From Aliarcobacter sp. (GTDB lineage: Bacteria; Campylobacterota; Campylobacteria; Campylobacterales; Arcobacteraceae): DNA of 64,000 nucleotides. Shown piece by piece: positions 17,368-27,820 of the stretch. The stretch spans positions 1 through 64,000 of the forward strand of contig JAQTXA010000004.1 in assembly GCA_028689025.1 (NCBI GenBank), written 5' to 3'. Under the pieces are notes generated by a model. That model did no database searches and was not told the origin of the DNA. It saw only the letters and a list, made by a program, of their open reading frames with translations. The position numbers were made by a program, and so were the translations under genes. Each line of letters opens with the position of its first letter. Positions within the stretch are counted from its first letter, which is position 1.

Positions 17368-18267
17368 GTGGAAGAGTTACAACAAGTAAAAGAACAAATA
17401 AAGAAATTTGTAGAAGTTTGTAATCATAAAAAAAGTTTAGAACTTTTAGATAAGTTAGCAACTGGAAAAATGTTACGTTCAAAACTTATTTTGAAAATTG
17501 CTGGAATAAATGAAGAGAGTATTAAACTTTGTGCTGTTGTTGAGATGATTCATGCAGCTTCACTTTTACATGATGATGTAATTGATGATGCTGATACAAG
17601 AAGAGGTCAACCATCAGTTAATGCAATTTATGATAATAAAACTTCTATTATGTTTGGAGATATTTTATATTCAAGAGCATTTACAGAACTTTCTCAAATG
17701 GATAAAAAAGTAGCATATACTATCTCAAATGCTGTAACACTTCTTAGTATTGGTGAAATGATTGATGTTGATTTGACAAATAGTTTCAATAAATCTTATG
17801 ATTTATATCTTGATATGATTTATAAAAAAACAGCTTCTTTAATAGAAGCATCTGCAAAAGCAGCTGCAATTCTAGCTGGACTTGATGAAAACAAATATGC
17901 TTTATATGGTAAAAATCTTGGACTTGCTTTTCAAATGGTAGATGATATTTTAGATATTACTCAAGACTCAGCAACTCTAGGAAAACCAGCAATGCTTGAT
18001 TTTGTCGAGGGAAAAGTAACAATTCCATATTTATTACTTCACGAAAGAGTTGAAGATAAAACAAAATTAGAATCTTTATATAAAAAAGAGTTAACGCAAG
18101 ATGAGAGTAATTGGATAAAAGAGCAAATGAGTATTACAAATGCTTTAAATGATTCAATTTTACAAGCAAAAGCTATTGGAAACGAGGCGATTAATGCTGT
18201 AATTGATGAAAAAGATAGCCAAACTCTTGTGATGATTATGAAAGCTATGATAGAAAGAGAGTTTTAA
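17368..18267 (+). CDS. ispB: Long-chain trans-polyprenyl diphosphate synthase (octaprenyl type)
   Basis: The 299-residue protein has both aspartate-rich motifs of trans-isoprenyl transferases: DDVIDDADTRRG near residue 71 and DDILD near 192. It extends farnesyl or geranylgeranyl diphosphate with IPP to make the quinone side chain. The residues just before the first motif determine chain length and are small here, so a long product is plausible, but the exact length cannot be read. The start is GTG at 17368 with AAGG upstream. The hemA ATG overlaps its stop by one base. Quinone tail and haem synthesis genes side by side suggest a respiratory operon. Confidence 0.87.
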   Translation: MEELQQVKEQIKKFVEVCNHKKSLELLDKLATGKMLRSKLILKIAGINEESIKLCAVVEMIHAASLLHDDVIDDADTRRGQPSVNAIYDNKTSIMFGDILYSRAFTELSQMDKKVAYTISNAVTLLSIGEMIDVDLTNSFNKSYDLYLDMIYKKTASLIEASAKAAAILAGLDENKYALYGKNLGLAFQMVDDILDITQDSATLGKPAMLDFVEGKVTIPYLLLHERVEDKTKLESLYKKELTQDESNWIKEQMSITNALNDSILQAKAIGNEAINAVIDEKDSQTLVMIMKAMIEREF

Positions 18268-19565
18268 TGAGTTATTTAGTAATTAGTTTTTCTCATAAAA
18301 ATATTGACATAAAAATGAGAGAAAAACTAGCTTTTAATAGCGAAGAAGATAAAGAGAGATATTTAAAACAAATATTAGAAAATGAATATACAAAAGAAGC
18401 TGTAGTTTTATCAACTTGTAATAGAGTTGAGATAGTTACTAGATCTTTAAATGTAAAAAATAGTGCAAAAAATATTATAGAAAAATTATCTACATATTCA
18501 GGTTTAGATTTTGATACATTATATGAAAGAGCAGATATTTACGATAATGATGGAGCAGTTCATCATCTTTTTTCTGTTGCATCTGCTTTGGATTCTTTAG
18601 TAATTGGTGAAACACAAATCGTTGGACAATTAAAAGATGCTTTTAGATTTTCACAAGCAAAAGGACACTGTTCTACAAATATTACAAGAGTTATGAATTA
18701 TGCTTTTAAATGTGCTGCAAATGTTAGAAATGCAACAAGTTTAGGAACAGGTTCAGTTTCAGTTGCATCAACAGCTGTTGCAAAAGCAAAAGAGATAATT
18801 GGAAATACAAAAGGTGTAAAAGCACTTGTTATTGGTGCTGGTGAGATGAGTGAACTTACAATAAAACATTTGATTTCATCTGGTTTTGATGTAGTTCTTA
18901 CAAGTCGTGATATAAAAAAAGCTCAAATTTTAGCAGATACTTTCGATGTAAATGTAAGTGTTCAACCTTATAGTGAATTATCAAATCTACTTGCAACAAC
19001 TCCAGTTATGATAACAGCAACTTCAGCTCCATATCCAATAATCACAAAAGAGAATGCTCCTAGTTCTTCAATAGCTAGATATTGGTTCGATATTGCAGTT
19101 CCAAGGGATATTGATGAAAATATATCATTGAGTGGATTAGAAGTTTTTACAGTTGATGATTTACAAGATATTGTAAATGAAAATATGAGTTTACGAGCAG
19201 AACAAGCAAAAACTGCATATGGAATAGTTAGCCGTATGTCAATGGAATTTTTTGAGTGGTTAAAATCTTTAGAGATTGAACCAGTGGTAAAAAATCTTTA
19301 TTTAAAAGGTGAAACAATCATCGATAAAAAAGTTAAAAATGCCATAAAAAAAGGTTATATCAGAGCTGATGAAGAAGAGAATATTAGAAAACTTTGTCAA
19401 ACAGTAATTACAGAATATCTACATAATCCATCAAAACAATTAAAAGATATTTCAAAAAATATGGAGTGTGATGTTGTTGTTTCAACTGTTCAAAATATGT
19501 TTGGATTAAGTAACGATTCAAATGTCTCAAATAAATATAAATGTGATCATATTACAAAAAATTAA
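18267..19565 (+). CDS. hemA: Glutamyl-tRNA reductase
   Basis: The 432-residue NADPH-dependent enzyme reduces Glu-tRNA to glutamate-1-semialdehyde, the first committed step of C5 haem synthesis. The nucleophile is the cysteine of LSTCNRVE (near residue 52). SLVIGETQIVGQLK, SVASTAVAKA and the nucleotide-binding VIGAGEMSEL are all present, followed by a C-terminal dimerisation helix. The start overlaps the preceding stop (TAATG). proS follows 16 bases downstream, an order common in Campylobacterota. Confidence 0.97.
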   Translation: MSYLVISFSHKNIDIKMREKLAFNSEEDKERYLKQILENEYTKEAVVLSTCNRVEIVTRSLNVKNSAKNIIEKLSTYSGLDFDTLYERADIYDNDGAVHHLFSVASALDSLVIGETQIVGQLKDAFRFSQAKGHCSTNITRVMNYAFKCAANVRNATSLGTGSVSVASTAVAKAKEIIGNTKGVKALVIGAGEMSELTIKHLISSGFDVVLTSRDIKKAQILADTFDVNVSVQPYSELSNLLATTPVMITATSAPYPIITKENAPSSSIARYWFDIAVPRDIDENISLSGLEVFTVDDLQDIVNENMSLRAEQAKTAYGIVSRMSMEFFEWLKSLEIEPVVKNLYLKGETIIDKKVKNAIKKGYIRADEEENIRKLCQTVITEYLHNPSKQLKDISKNMECDVVVSTVQNMFGLSNDSNVSNKYKCDHITKN

Positions 19566-19581
19566 AATAGGAAAATAATCA

Positions 19582-21306
19582 ATGAAATTTAGCAGAATGT
19601 TTATCCCAACTACAAAAGAGACTCCAAATGATGCCTCTTTACCATCTCATCAATTTTTAATTAGAGGTGGATTTATAAATCAAGTTGGTGCTGGAATCTA
19701 TAACTTTATGCCATTAGGGAAAATTGTTCTTGATAAAATAAGAGCAGTTGTAAAAGATGAAATGGATAAAGCAGGAGCAAATGAAGTTCAATTAGGTTTT
19801 GTAACACCAACTTCTTTATGGGAAGAATCTGGACGAGCGAATACTATGGGTTCTGAGATGCTAAAATTTAAAGATAGAAAAAATACAAGTTTTGTTTTAT
19901 CTCCTACAAATGAAGAAGCAATTGTTGATTTAGTTAGAAATAGAATTACTTCATATAAAGATTTACCAGTTAATCTTTATCAAATAAATACAAAATTTAG
20001 AGATGAAGCGCGACCTAGATTTGGTCTTATGAGAGGTAGAGAATTTTTAATGAAAGATGCTTACTCTTTTCACTCATCAACTGAAGATTTAGTTAGAGAA
20101 TTTAATCTAATGGAAGCAACATATAAAAAAGTTTATACAAGACTTGGACTTGATTTTAGAGTTGTAGCTGCAGATTCAGGTGCAATTGGTGGAAGTGGTT
20201 CTAAAGAGTTCCATGTTTTAGCAGATAGTGGAGAGGATACTATTGTTGTTTGTCCTGATTGTGAATATGGTGCGAATATTGAAGCAGCTACTCGAAAACC
20301 AAAACATGTTTCTGCTTGGTTTGAAAATACTAATTCTCCTGTTTCTATGGAAAGAGTTTTAACACAAGATTTAAAAACTATTGAAGATGTATCAAATTTT
20401 TTGAGTATTTCAAAAGCACAAACAATTAAAGCAGTTATTAAAAAAGCTATTTTTGAAAATAAAATACAAATAGTAATCTTTTTTATAAGAGGAAATGATG
20501 AGCTTGAAGAAACAAAAGCTTGTAATGCTATAAATGCTTTAGAATTAATTGATGCAAGTGAAGAAGATATAAATGATGCTGGATTAATTGCTGGTTATTG
20601 TGGACCTTTTCATTTACCATCAAACATTGATTTTGTAATTGATTTAGAAATAAAAGATGAATTAGGATTAGCTTGTGGAGCTAATGAAGAACATTATCAT
20701 TTAATAAATACAGATTTATCAACATTAGAAAAGGCAAAGTATTTTGATTTAGTTGCAGTTCAAGAAGGTGATAGTTGTCCTTGTTGTGGTGGAACTTTAA
20801 AATATACAAAAGGGATAGAAGCTGGACATATTTTCCAATTGGGAACAAAATATTCAGAAGCTATGAATGCAAACTTTTTAGATGAAAATGGAAAAGCAAA
20901 ACCATTTATTATGGGATGTTATGGAATTGGAGTTTCAAGATTAGTAGCAGCAGTTATTGAGCAAAATCATGATGACAAAGGTTGTATCTGGACAAAAGAG
21001 ACTGCACCTTTTATGGTTGATATTATTGTTTCAAACTCTAAAAAAGAGGAAGAAGCACAAGCTGGTGAAGAAATCTATTCAAAACTAAAAAGAGCAGGAA
21101 TTGATACTATTTTAGATGATAGAGTAAATGCAAGATTTGGTTTTAAAATGGGAGATTTTGAATTAATTGGTTTTCCTTATGCTGTAGTAATTGGTAAAAA
21201 ATTACCAGAAGGATTTGTTGAAATCATAGATAGAAAAACATTAGAAAAAACTGATGTTAAAATTGAAGATGTCCTTTCTAAAATAGTAGAATTAATTAAA
21301 CAATAG
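19582..21306 (+). CDS. proS: Prolyl-tRNA synthetase, bacterial type with editing domain
   Basis: The 574-residue class II synthetase charges tRNA-Pro. Motif 2 is visible in [16 protein letters not shown] and motif 3 in [17 protein letters not shown]. The INS editing domain lies between them (about 225-410), making this the bacterial rather than the archaeal-like form. The anticodon-binding domain is at the C-terminus (about 470-570). AGGA precedes the ATG. Length is normal and no key residue appears to be missing. Confidence 0.97.
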   Translation: MKFSRMFIPTTKETPNDASLPSHQFLIRGGFINQVGAGIYNFMPLGKIVLDKIRAVVKDEMDKAGANEVQLGFVTPTSLWEESGRANTMGSEMLKFKDRKNTSFVLSPTNEEAIVDLVRNRITSYKDLPVNLYQINTKFRDEARPRFGLMRGREFLMKDAYSFHSSTEDLVREFNLMEATYKKVYTRLGLDFRVVAADSGAIGGSGSKEFHVLADSGEDTIVVCPDCEYGANIEAATRKPKHVSAWFENTNSPVSMERVLTQDLKTIEDVSNFLSISKAQTIKAVIKKAIFENKIQIVIFFIRGNDELEETKACNAINALELIDASEEDINDAGLIAGYCGPFHLPSNIDFVIDLEIKDELGLACGANEEHYHLINTDLSTLEKAKYFDLVAVQEGDSCPCCGGTLKYTKGIEAGHIFQLGTKYSEAMNANFLDENGKAKPFIMGCYGIGVSRLVAAVIEQNHDDKGCIWTKETAPFMVDIIVSNSKKEEEAQAGEEIYSKLKRAGIDTILDDRVNARFGFKMGDFELIGFPYAVVIGKKLPEGFVEIIDRKTLEKTDVKIEDVLSKIVELIKQ

Positions 21307-21315
21307 GGGTGGATT

Positions 21316-22176
21316 TTGGAAAAAGAATTAGAAAAAAATATTGAAGTTCTTACAAAAGATATAACATCTTATATTCCAGACAATATTGTAGAAATATTAA
21401 GTGGATATACTTTTTCATTATTAATGGCATTATTGATTTTTGTTATTGGAAAGTGGGCAGTTAATAAATTAGTTGCATTATTAGGAAAAGTTTTACGAAA
21501 AGTAAAAGGTATGGATGAAACTCTAATTAAATTTTTAGAGAATATTGTTTATTACGCTTTAATGATAGTAGTTCTTTTAACATCTTTAGGAAAACTAGGA
21601 GTTGAAACAACTTCATTTTTAGCAATACTTGGAGCTGCTGGTTTAGCTATTGGTTTAGCATTAAAAGACTCTTTAGGAAACTTTGCCTCAGGTGTTATGA
21701 TTATATTATTTAAACCTTTTAAAGTTGGTGATTTAGTAACAGCAGCTGGAGTTACAGGAACTATAACTGAAGTTGGTATTTTTAACTCAATTTTTTTAAG
21801 TGCTGATAATCAAAAAATAATCATACCAAATGGTGCAATTACAAGTGGTTCAATAATTAATATAAATGCAAATGATACAAGAAGAGTTGATTTAGTTGTT
21901 AGTATTGGATACAGCGATGATATTAAAAAAACAAAAGATGTTTTAAATAATATTTTAACTTCAAATGAAAAAGTTTTAGTTGATAAAGGAATTACAGTGG
22001 CAGTTGCAGAACTTGCTTCATCATCTGTTGATTTTGTAGTTCGTGCTTGGGTTAAAACTCCTGATTATTGGGATGTTAAATTTGCTTTAACAGAAACAAT
22101 AAAATTAAGATTCGATGAGGAAGGTATCTCTATTCCATTCCCACAACAAGATGTTCACCACTACAACAATATTTGA
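21316..22176 (+). CDS. Small-conductance mechanosensitive channel (MscS family)
   Basis: The 286-residue membrane protein has three helices at about 28-50, 70-90 and 97-125. The last is the glycine/alanine-rich pore helix (GAAGLAIGLALKDSLGNF). The cytoplasmic beta domain follows with FKPFKVGD and IIIPNGAI. It should open under membrane tension to release solutes. The start is TTG at 21316 with a strong AGGGGTGG site at 21305-21312. It lies 9 bases after proS. The 3' end is close to or overlaps the start of the cca gene. Confidence 0.94.
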   Translation: MEKELEKNIEVLTKDITSYIPDNIVEILSGYTFSLLMALLIFVIGKWAVNKLVALLGKVLRKVKGMDETLIKFLENIVYYALMIVVLLTSLGKLGVETTSFLAILGAAGLAIGLALKDSLGNFASGVMIILFKPFKVGDLVTAAGVTGTITEVGIFNSIFLSADNQKIIIPNGAITSGSIININANDTRRVDLVVSIGYSDDIKKTKDVLNNILTSNEKVLVDKGITVAVAELASSSVDFVVRAWVKTPDYWDVKFALTETIKLRFDEEGISIPFPQQDVHHYNNI

Positions 22177-23551
22177 AATACCAAAAGTATTAGAGGATAT
22201 TTTAAAAGATTTACAAGAATTAGGAGCAACTCCAATTCTTGTAGGTGGCTGTGTTCGTGATTATTTTTTAGATATTCCAGTAAAAGATTATGATGTTGAA
22301 ATCTTTGGAATAGATTGCTTTGAAACTATTGAAAAATCCCTACAAAAACATGGTTCTGTTAAATTAGTCGGAAAATCATTTGGAGTTTTAACTCTAAGGG
22401 TTGATGAGTACGATTTTGATTTTGCACTTCCAAGAACTGAAAAAAAAATTGGAAACACCCACCAAGACTTTGAAGTAATAACAAATGCCAAACTAAGCTT
22501 CAAAGAAGCAGCTATTAGAAGAGATTTTACTATTAACTCAATAGGTTATGATTTTTTTAAACAAGAGTTTTTAGACCCCTTTGATGGAATAAATGATTTA
22601 AAAAATAAAACTATAAAACATATAGATGATAATACTTTTATCGAAGATTCTTTACGAGTTTATAGAGCAGTTCAATTTGCTTCTAGATTTGGTTTCCAAA
22701 TTGAAGAAAATACAAAAGAGCTTTGTAAACAAATTGTTTTAAATGATGAGTTAAAGTATCTTCCAAAAGAGAGAATTTATGAAGAGTTTAAAAAACTATT
22801 TTTAAAATCTTTAAAACCCTCAATTGGTTTTGAACTTCTTCGTGAATTAGGAGTTTTAAAATATTTTCACGAATTAGAAGTTTTGATAAATTGTGAACAA
22901 GATAAGGAGTATCATCCTGAAGGTGATGTTTGGATTCATACCATGATGACACTTGATGAAATGGCTAGAATCCTAAAAGAAGAAAAAATAGAAGATGAAT
23001 ATAGAAAACTATATTTATTTTATGGGATTCTTTGCCATGATTTGGGAAAACCATTTTGTACTCAAGAGATAAATGGAAAAATCACTTCCCACAAACACGA
23101 ATCTTTAGGAATTGAACCAACAATATCTTTTTTATCAAAACTTACTAATGAAAAAAAATTTATAGAGATAGTTTGTTCATTAGTAAAAAATCACTTAACA
23201 CCTTTTCAACTCTATTTGGCAGAATCATCTTTAAAAGCAATAAAAAGGTTATCTCTAAAAGTAAATATTGAAGATTTATGTTTAGTTTGTTTGGCCGATT
23301 GTTTAGGCAGAACCATTCTAGATAAAGAAAAATGTCCAAAAGCAACTTCTTGGCTTTTAGATAAAGCAAAAGAGTTAGAAATACATAATGAACCTATAAA
23401 ACAATTAGTTTTAGGAAGAGATTTAATAGAACTTGGATTTAAACCCTCAAAAGAGTTTAAAGAGATTTTAGAGTTTGCTTTTGATTTGCAACTTGATGAA
23501 AATATGAAAAAAGAAGAGATAATTAAAAAGATTAAAGAAAAATTTCTTTAA
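22151..23551 (+). CDS. cca: CCA tRNA nucleotidyltransferase / poly(A) polymerase family with HD domain
   Basis: The 466-residue class II nucleotidyltransferase has the head motif LVGGCVRDYFL and the catalytic carboxylates in KDYDVEIFG, followed by RRDFTINSIGYD and the RNA-binding neck. The C-terminal half carries an HD phosphohydrolase domain with CHDLGKP. It repairs or adds the CCA end of tRNAs. HD-bearing forms also have phosphatase/phosphodiesterase activity. The ATG at 22151 overlaps mscS by 26 bases and matches the family N-terminus. An ATG at 22115 gives 12 more unusual residues and a deeper overlap, so it is less likely. The stop is 5 bases from the convergent lnt stop. Confidence 0.92.
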   Translation: MFTTTTIFEIPKVLEDILKDLQELGATPILVGGCVRDYFLDIPVKDYDVEIFGIDCFETIEKSLQKHGSVKLVGKSFGVLTLRVDEYDFDFALPRTEKKIGNTHQDFEVITNAKLSFKEAAIRRDFTINSIGYDFFKQEFLDPFDGINDLKNKTIKHIDDNTFIEDSLRVYRAVQFASRFGFQIEENTKELCKQIVLNDELKYLPKERIYEEFKKLFLKSLKPSIGFELLRELGVLKYFHELEVLINCEQDKEYHPEGDVWIHTMMTLDEMARILKEEKIEDEYRKLYLFYGILCHDLGKPFCTQEINGKITSHKHESLGIEPTISFLSKLTNEKKFIEIVCSLVKNHLTPFQLYLAESSLKAIKRLSLKVNIEDLCLVCLADCLGRTILDKEKCPKATSWLLDKAKELEIHNEPIKQLVLGRDLIELGFKPSKEFKEILEFAFDLQLDENMKKEEIIKKIKEKFL

Positions 23552-23556
23552 TCTTT

Positions 23557-24789
23557 TTATGGTCTATAAATTCTATTTTGGCTTGCATTTACCACATGAA
23601 AAATATTTATATCATATTTTCTTGAATAGTATTTTAGTAATAAATGTTGCAACGTTGGTTCAATTGATGGAATAAACCAAGCATTATTTGAAATAACAAT
23701 CATATATTTTGTATCAGCTAAATTTTCAAATATTTTATCTGTTGTAGCTTCATAACAAATTGCATTTCTAAATTTTTCACCTTTGATTGTAAAATCAGTT
23801 GGTGCAGTTGCTTTTGAATAATCTTGTGCGCCATTATAAAAAATCTTATTTATGAAATCAACAAGAAACTTAGGAAAAGGAATCTCTTCACCAAAAGGCA
23901 CAAGAACTACTTTTTTAGCTATTTGGATTTCACCTTTTGAAAAATGATAAGAAGCATTATAAATTTGATTATCTTCAACATATAAAGCGCCTGTGATAAT
24001 ATCGATTTTATATGACAATTCTTTTAATCTTTCAAGAAGTGCAGTATTTCTATTTAAAACAGTTGTAAATGCAGTTTCTGGTAAAACTACTAAATCTTTT
24101 TGTAAATTTATACCATTGTTTATCTCTTCAAAATTTTGTTCATCAAGGGTTGATTTGTATTTTTTATCCCATCTTAAATCTTGATTTACATCCATTTGTG
24201 GCATATAAATTTTTGCATTTGGGTTTTGAATATATAAACCTTTTGGAAAAGTTAGTGTAAATAAAAGTGGAATAAGTGCTAATATTTTAAATCTTTTGAG
24301 TTTTATCATAAAATAAAAAGATACTAATACAAGAAAAAAATCTACTTTTCCAATACCAATATATGAATCAATGAATAATAATTCAAATTTCATCCAGTTA
24401 AAACCAAAAGGTGCAAAAAAAGTAAAAGCAAAAATTGCTAATATTCTAAAAGTTAATCTATCAAATAAAGCAAAAAAATAGAAAATGAAACCAAAAACAG
24501 TTCCAATAAATATTAAAATTATAGGTGTTAAATAAACTAAATCATAATATTGTAAGCTAACAGCCATCCAATTACACCATAAAACACCTGTTAAAAATCC
24601 ACTAATAAATAGTGCTTTTTTGGGAATAATTAATAAAAAATATAAAGCAAATAGTGCCAATACAGTATTTAAAATCTTAATTTCTATATTGAAATAACTT
24701 AAATATATGAAAGAACTTAATAAAATTGAACTAATGAAGCCTTTTATTATGAAGTTTTTGTTAGAATAATCGCGTTTTAGTAAAAACAT
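23557..24789 (-). CDS. lnt: Apolipoprotein N-acyltransferase
   Basis: The 410-residue inner-membrane enzyme transfers the third acyl chain to the N-terminal cysteine of lipoproteins. About six membrane helices fill residues 12-185. The periplasmic nitrilase-fold domain follows with the catalytic triad region: E in VVLPETAFTT, K in IQIAKKVVLVPFGEE and C in AICYEA. It is shorter than the E. coli enzyme (512 residues) and lacks a clear last membrane helix, as in other Campylobacterota. It diverges from yajC with only 28 bases between start codons, so the promoters must overlap coding sequence or each other. Confidence 0.92.
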   Translation of the reverse strand: MFLLKRDYSNKNFIIKGFISSILLSSFIYLSYFNIEIKILNTVLALFALYFLLIIPKKALFISGFLTGVLWCNWMAVSLQYYDLVYLTPIILIFIGTVFGFIFYFFALFDRLTFRILAIFAFTFFAPFGFNWMKFELLFIDSYIGIGKVDFFLVLVSFYFMIKLKRFKILALIPLLFTLTFPKGLYIQNPNAKIYMPQMDVNQDLRWDKKYKSTLDEQNFEEINNGINLQKDLVVLPETAFTTVLNRNTALLERLKELSYKIDIITGALYVEDNQIYNASYHFSKGEIQIAKKVVLVPFGEEIPFPKFLVDFINKIFYNGAQDYSKATAPTDFTIKGEKFRNAICYEATTDKIFENLADTKYMIVISNNAWFIPSIEPTLQHLLLKYYSRKYDINIFHVVNASQNRIYRP

Positions 24790-24817
24790 AATAAACTACT
24801 TTTTAAAAGGAAATTTG

Positions 24818-25084
24818 ATGAATACGGATTTAATAAATTCATTGCTACCTCTAGTTGCATTGTTTGCAATTTTTTACTTTTTGATTATCAGACCACAACA
24901 AAAACAAGCGAAAGCTCATAAAGAAATGGTTGCTAATTTGAAAAAAGGTGACAAAATTGTAACAAATGGAGGCTTAATAGTAGAGGTTGCTAAAGTAGAA
25001 GATACATATTTTCTAGTAAAAAACAGTGACAATACTGAAATGAAACTAATCAAAGAGTTTGTAGCAAAACTTTTAGAGGAATAA
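24818..25084 (+). CDS. yajC: Sec translocon accessory protein YajC
   Basis: The 88-residue protein has one membrane helix (about 7-25) followed by the YajC signature IIRPQQKQAKAHKEM and LKKGDKIVTNGGL. It belongs to the SecDF-YajC holotranslocon. AAAGGA at 24806-24811 supports the ATG at 24818; a TTG three bases earlier is less likely. secD follows after about 80 bases. Confidence 0.95.
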   Translation: MNTDLINSLLPLVALFAIFYFLIIRPQQKQAKAHKEMVANLKKGDKIVTNGGLIVEVAKVEDTYFLVKNSDNTEMKLIKEFVAKLLEE

Positions 25085-25163
25085 TAGCCTTCTTAAAACT
25101 TAAGATATGTAGAAATTACATATCTTATAACTTCAAATGACGAACCTAACTAAGGAAAAAGAA

Positions 25164-26729
25164 TTGAAAATCTTTAATTATAGACTTATAATATTTGTAT
25201 TAAGTATTATTTTTGGTGTTGTCTTCTCAATCCCATCTTTATTACAAACTGATACCGGAAAAAAAATAGCTTTAGGCCTTGATTTACAAGGTGGATTACA
25301 CATGCTTTTAGGTGTTAATACTCAAGAAGCAGTAACTTCAAAAATCAAAACTATTGCTACAACAGTAAAATATTTTTCAGATGATGAAGAATTATTAATA
25401 GATGGACTTTCAATTGAGAGTGATGCTGTTGTATTTACTCTGTTGGATAAAGATGAAATGCCAAAAATGGATGAAATGTTAAATCAAATAAAAGGTTTAG
25501 TTATTTCAAAAGATGATTTAAAATATACTTTAAAATTAACTACTGAAGATATAGCTAAAACAAAAGATTTAGCTGTTGTTCAAGCTGTTGAAACTATTAG
25601 AAATAGACTTGACCAGTTTGGTTTATCAGAGCCTTCTGTTTTAAGACAAGGAGATACAGACATTGTTGTTGAACTTCCTGGAATTAAAACAGCACAAGAT
25701 GAAAAAGCAGCACGTGAGCTTATCTCTAAACCTGCAAATCTTGAATTAATGGCTGTTGATGAAGAAAGAGCTGATCAAGTATACACAATGACATCTTCAC
25801 AAGCTGCCTCTTATGGGAATATAATTTTAGAAGATACAAAGAATTCTAATATTAAATATCTTGTAAAAGAGATTCCTGTTTTAACAGGAAGTCAAGTAAT
25901 CGATGCACAAGTTGCTTTTGACCAATCTAATCAAGCGATTATTAACTTTACTCTAAATTCTACAGGTGCTAGAATCTTTGGTGATTTTACAGCAAAAAGT
26001 GTTGGTAAAAGATTAGCGGTTGTTTTAGATGGCAAAGTTTATTCAGCACCAAATATTAGAGAGCGAATTGGTGGTGGAAGTGGACAAATTTCAGGTGGAT
26101 TTACAGTTGCTGAAGCTGGAAATGTAGCTATTGCTTTAAGAAGTGGAGCTTTACCTGCCACAGTAACATTACTTGAAAAAAGAAGTGTTGGACCATCTTT
26201 GGGAGCTGATTCTATAAAATCAGCTTCAATAGCATTGATTGCTGGGTTTGCCTTAGTATTTTTATTTATGATTTTCTATTATAGAGGGGCGGGCGTTATT
26301 GCAAATGTTGCATTAATTGCAAATGTATTTATTATTATTGCGGTAATGGCAATGTTTGGAGCAACTTTAACACTTCCTGGAATGGCTGGAATTGTACTTA
26401 CAATTGGTATGGCAGTTGATGCGAATGTAATTATTACTGAAAGAATAAGAGAGTTATTAAGCGAAGGTGCTTCTGTTGCAAAAGCTATAGAAGATGGATA
26501 TTCAAATGCAATTAGAGCAATTTTAGATTCAAATATTACAACTTTATTGGTTGCAGTGATTTTATATGCTTATGGTACAGGACCTATAAAAGGGTTTGCA
26601 ATTACAATTTCTATTGGTATTTTAGCTTCTATGTTAACTGCAATTTTAGGAACACATGGAATGTATGAAGCCTTGTCATCTAAAATAAATAGAGATAAAA
26701 ATCTAAGAAAATGGTTTGGAGTTAATTAA
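25164..26729 (+). CDS. secD: Protein translocase subunit SecD
   Basis: The 521-residue RND-type membrane protein uses the proton gradient to pull preproteins out of SecYEG. It has a first helix at about 6-24, a periplasmic P1 domain, the D1 signature GLDLQGGLHMLLG, and five C-terminal helices with GMAVDANVIITERIRE carrying the key aspartate. A TTG at 25164 is chosen because AAGGA at 25152-25156 is perfectly spaced and the N-terminus then starts at KIFNYRLIIF. An upstream ATG at 25137 has no ribosome site and adds nine polar residues. The stop overlaps the secF ATG by one base. Confidence 0.95.
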   Translation: MKIFNYRLIIFVLSIIFGVVFSIPSLLQTDTGKKIALGLDLQGGLHMLLGVNTQEAVTSKIKTIATTVKYFSDDEELLIDGLSIESDAVVFTLLDKDEMPKMDEMLNQIKGLVISKDDLKYTLKLTTEDIAKTKDLAVVQAVETIRNRLDQFGLSEPSVLRQGDTDIVVELPGIKTAQDEKAARELISKPANLELMAVDEERADQVYTMTSSQAASYGNIILEDTKNSNIKYLVKEIPVLTGSQVIDAQVAFDQSNQAIINFTLNSTGARIFGDFTAKSVGKRLAVVLDGKVYSAPNIRERIGGGSGQISGGFTVAEAGNVAIALRSGALPATVTLLEKRSVGPSLGADSIKSASIALIAGFALVFLFMIFYYRGAGVIANVALIANVFIIIAVMAMFGATLTLPGMAGIVLTIGMAVDANVIITERIRELLSEGASVAKAIEDGYSNAIRAILDSNITTLLVAVILYAYGTGPIKGFAITISIGILASMLTAILGTHGMYEALSSKINRDKNLRKWFGVN

Positions 26730-27697
26730 TGGAAATTTTTAAAACAGATAAAACTTATGATTTTATGAGTAAAAGAATACCTTTTTTAGGCCTTTCTTCT
26801 TTTTTAGTAATAGTATCAATTATTTTACTTCTAACAAGAGGTTTAAATTTTGGTATTGACTTTGCTGGTGGAACTATAATTCAAGTTAAATATGAACAAG
26901 CAGCACCTATTGATAAATTAAGAGAAATTTTAAAACCAACAAAATATTCAAATGCTGTAATTACTGAATTTGGGAATCCAAATGAAGTTATTATTAGAAT
27001 TACGGGAAGTACTTCCGATTTGACAAATGATATTGGTGACGAAATGCATACACTTTTATCTCCAAGTGGAAAGTTTGAGATTAGAAGAGTAGATATGGTA
27101 GGACCAAAAGTTGGTGGAGAACTTAGAGAAAAAGGTTTAATGGCTTTAGGTTTATCTTTAATTGTAATGCTGATTTATGTTTCATATAGATTCGAATGGA
27201 GATTTGCAGTTGCTTCAATTTTGGCACTACTTCACGATGCTACTATTGCAATGGGTGCTATTAGTTTATTTCAAGTTGAAGTTAATTTAGATATTTTAGC
27301 AGCAATTTTGACACTTCTTGGATACTCGATAAATGATACTATTATTGTATTTGATAGAATTAGAGAAAATTTACAAATAACAAAAGATACACTTTTAGAA
27401 AATGTAATAAACTTCTCAGTTAGTAAAACTTTATCAAGAACTACACTAACTTCTTTAACAACATTATTTGTTGTTGCAACGTTATTGTTTTTTGGTGGAG
27501 AGATTATTTACGGATTCTCATTTACTCTGTTTGTAGGAATTATTGTAGGAACTTATTCTTCAATTTTCGTAGCATCAACTTTTTTAGTTCAATTTAAATT
27601 TTCAGTTGAAGATTTTAAAAATAAAGAGGCTGAGAAGATGAAAATAGCAAAAGAGAAAGCTAGAAATAGAGCTATGTATGAACAAGGTACAATTTAA
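26729..27697 (+). CDS. secF: Protein translocase subunit SecF
   Basis: The 322-residue partner of SecD has an N-terminal helix, the LNFGIDFAGGTII signature and the C-terminal five-helix bundle with LLGYSINDTIIVFDRIRE and SRTTLTSLTTL. It overlaps secD through TAATG. A strong terminator follows at 27739-27771. In Campylobacter I recall leuS lying directly after secF. Here about 2.5 kb of other sequence separates them. Confidence 0.96.
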   Translation: MEIFKTDKTYDFMSKRIPFLGLSSFLVIVSIILLLTRGLNFGIDFAGGTIIQVKYEQAAPIDKLREILKPTKYSNAVITEFGNPNEVIIRITGSTSDLTNDIGDEMHTLLSPSGKFEIRRVDMVGPKVGGELREKGLMALGLSLIVMLIYVSYRFEWRFAVASILALLHDATIAMGAISLFQVEVNLDILAAILTLLGYSINDTIIVFDRIRENLQITKDTLLENVINFSVSKTLSRTTLTSLTTLFVVATLLFFGGEIIYGFSFTLFVGIIVGTYSSIFVASTFLVQFKFSVEDFKNKEAEKMKIAKEKARNRAMYEQGTI

Positions 27698-27738
27698 AAA
27701 TAGATAGTTTTTAATAAATTAAAATTTATGTTTTTATA

Positions 27739-27771
27739 AAGGAGAGAGTTTTTTGACTCTCTCCTTTTTTT
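27739..27771 (+). terminator. Rho-independent terminator after secF
   Basis: A perfect stem (AAAGGAGAGAGT with ACTCTCTCCTTT) encloses a 6-base loop of mostly T and is followed by a T run. It ends the yajC-secD-secF operon. Confidence 0.92.
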
Positions 27772-27820
27772 ATTGATTAGTTTTACGATGGATATTGTGG
27801 ATTTGTTTGTTGTGATGCTT

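Noticed and set aside
22115-22150. Longer N-terminus for the CCA-adding enzyme
   Set aside because: It adds 12 residues not typical of the family and overlaps mscS by 62 bases without a better ribosome site.
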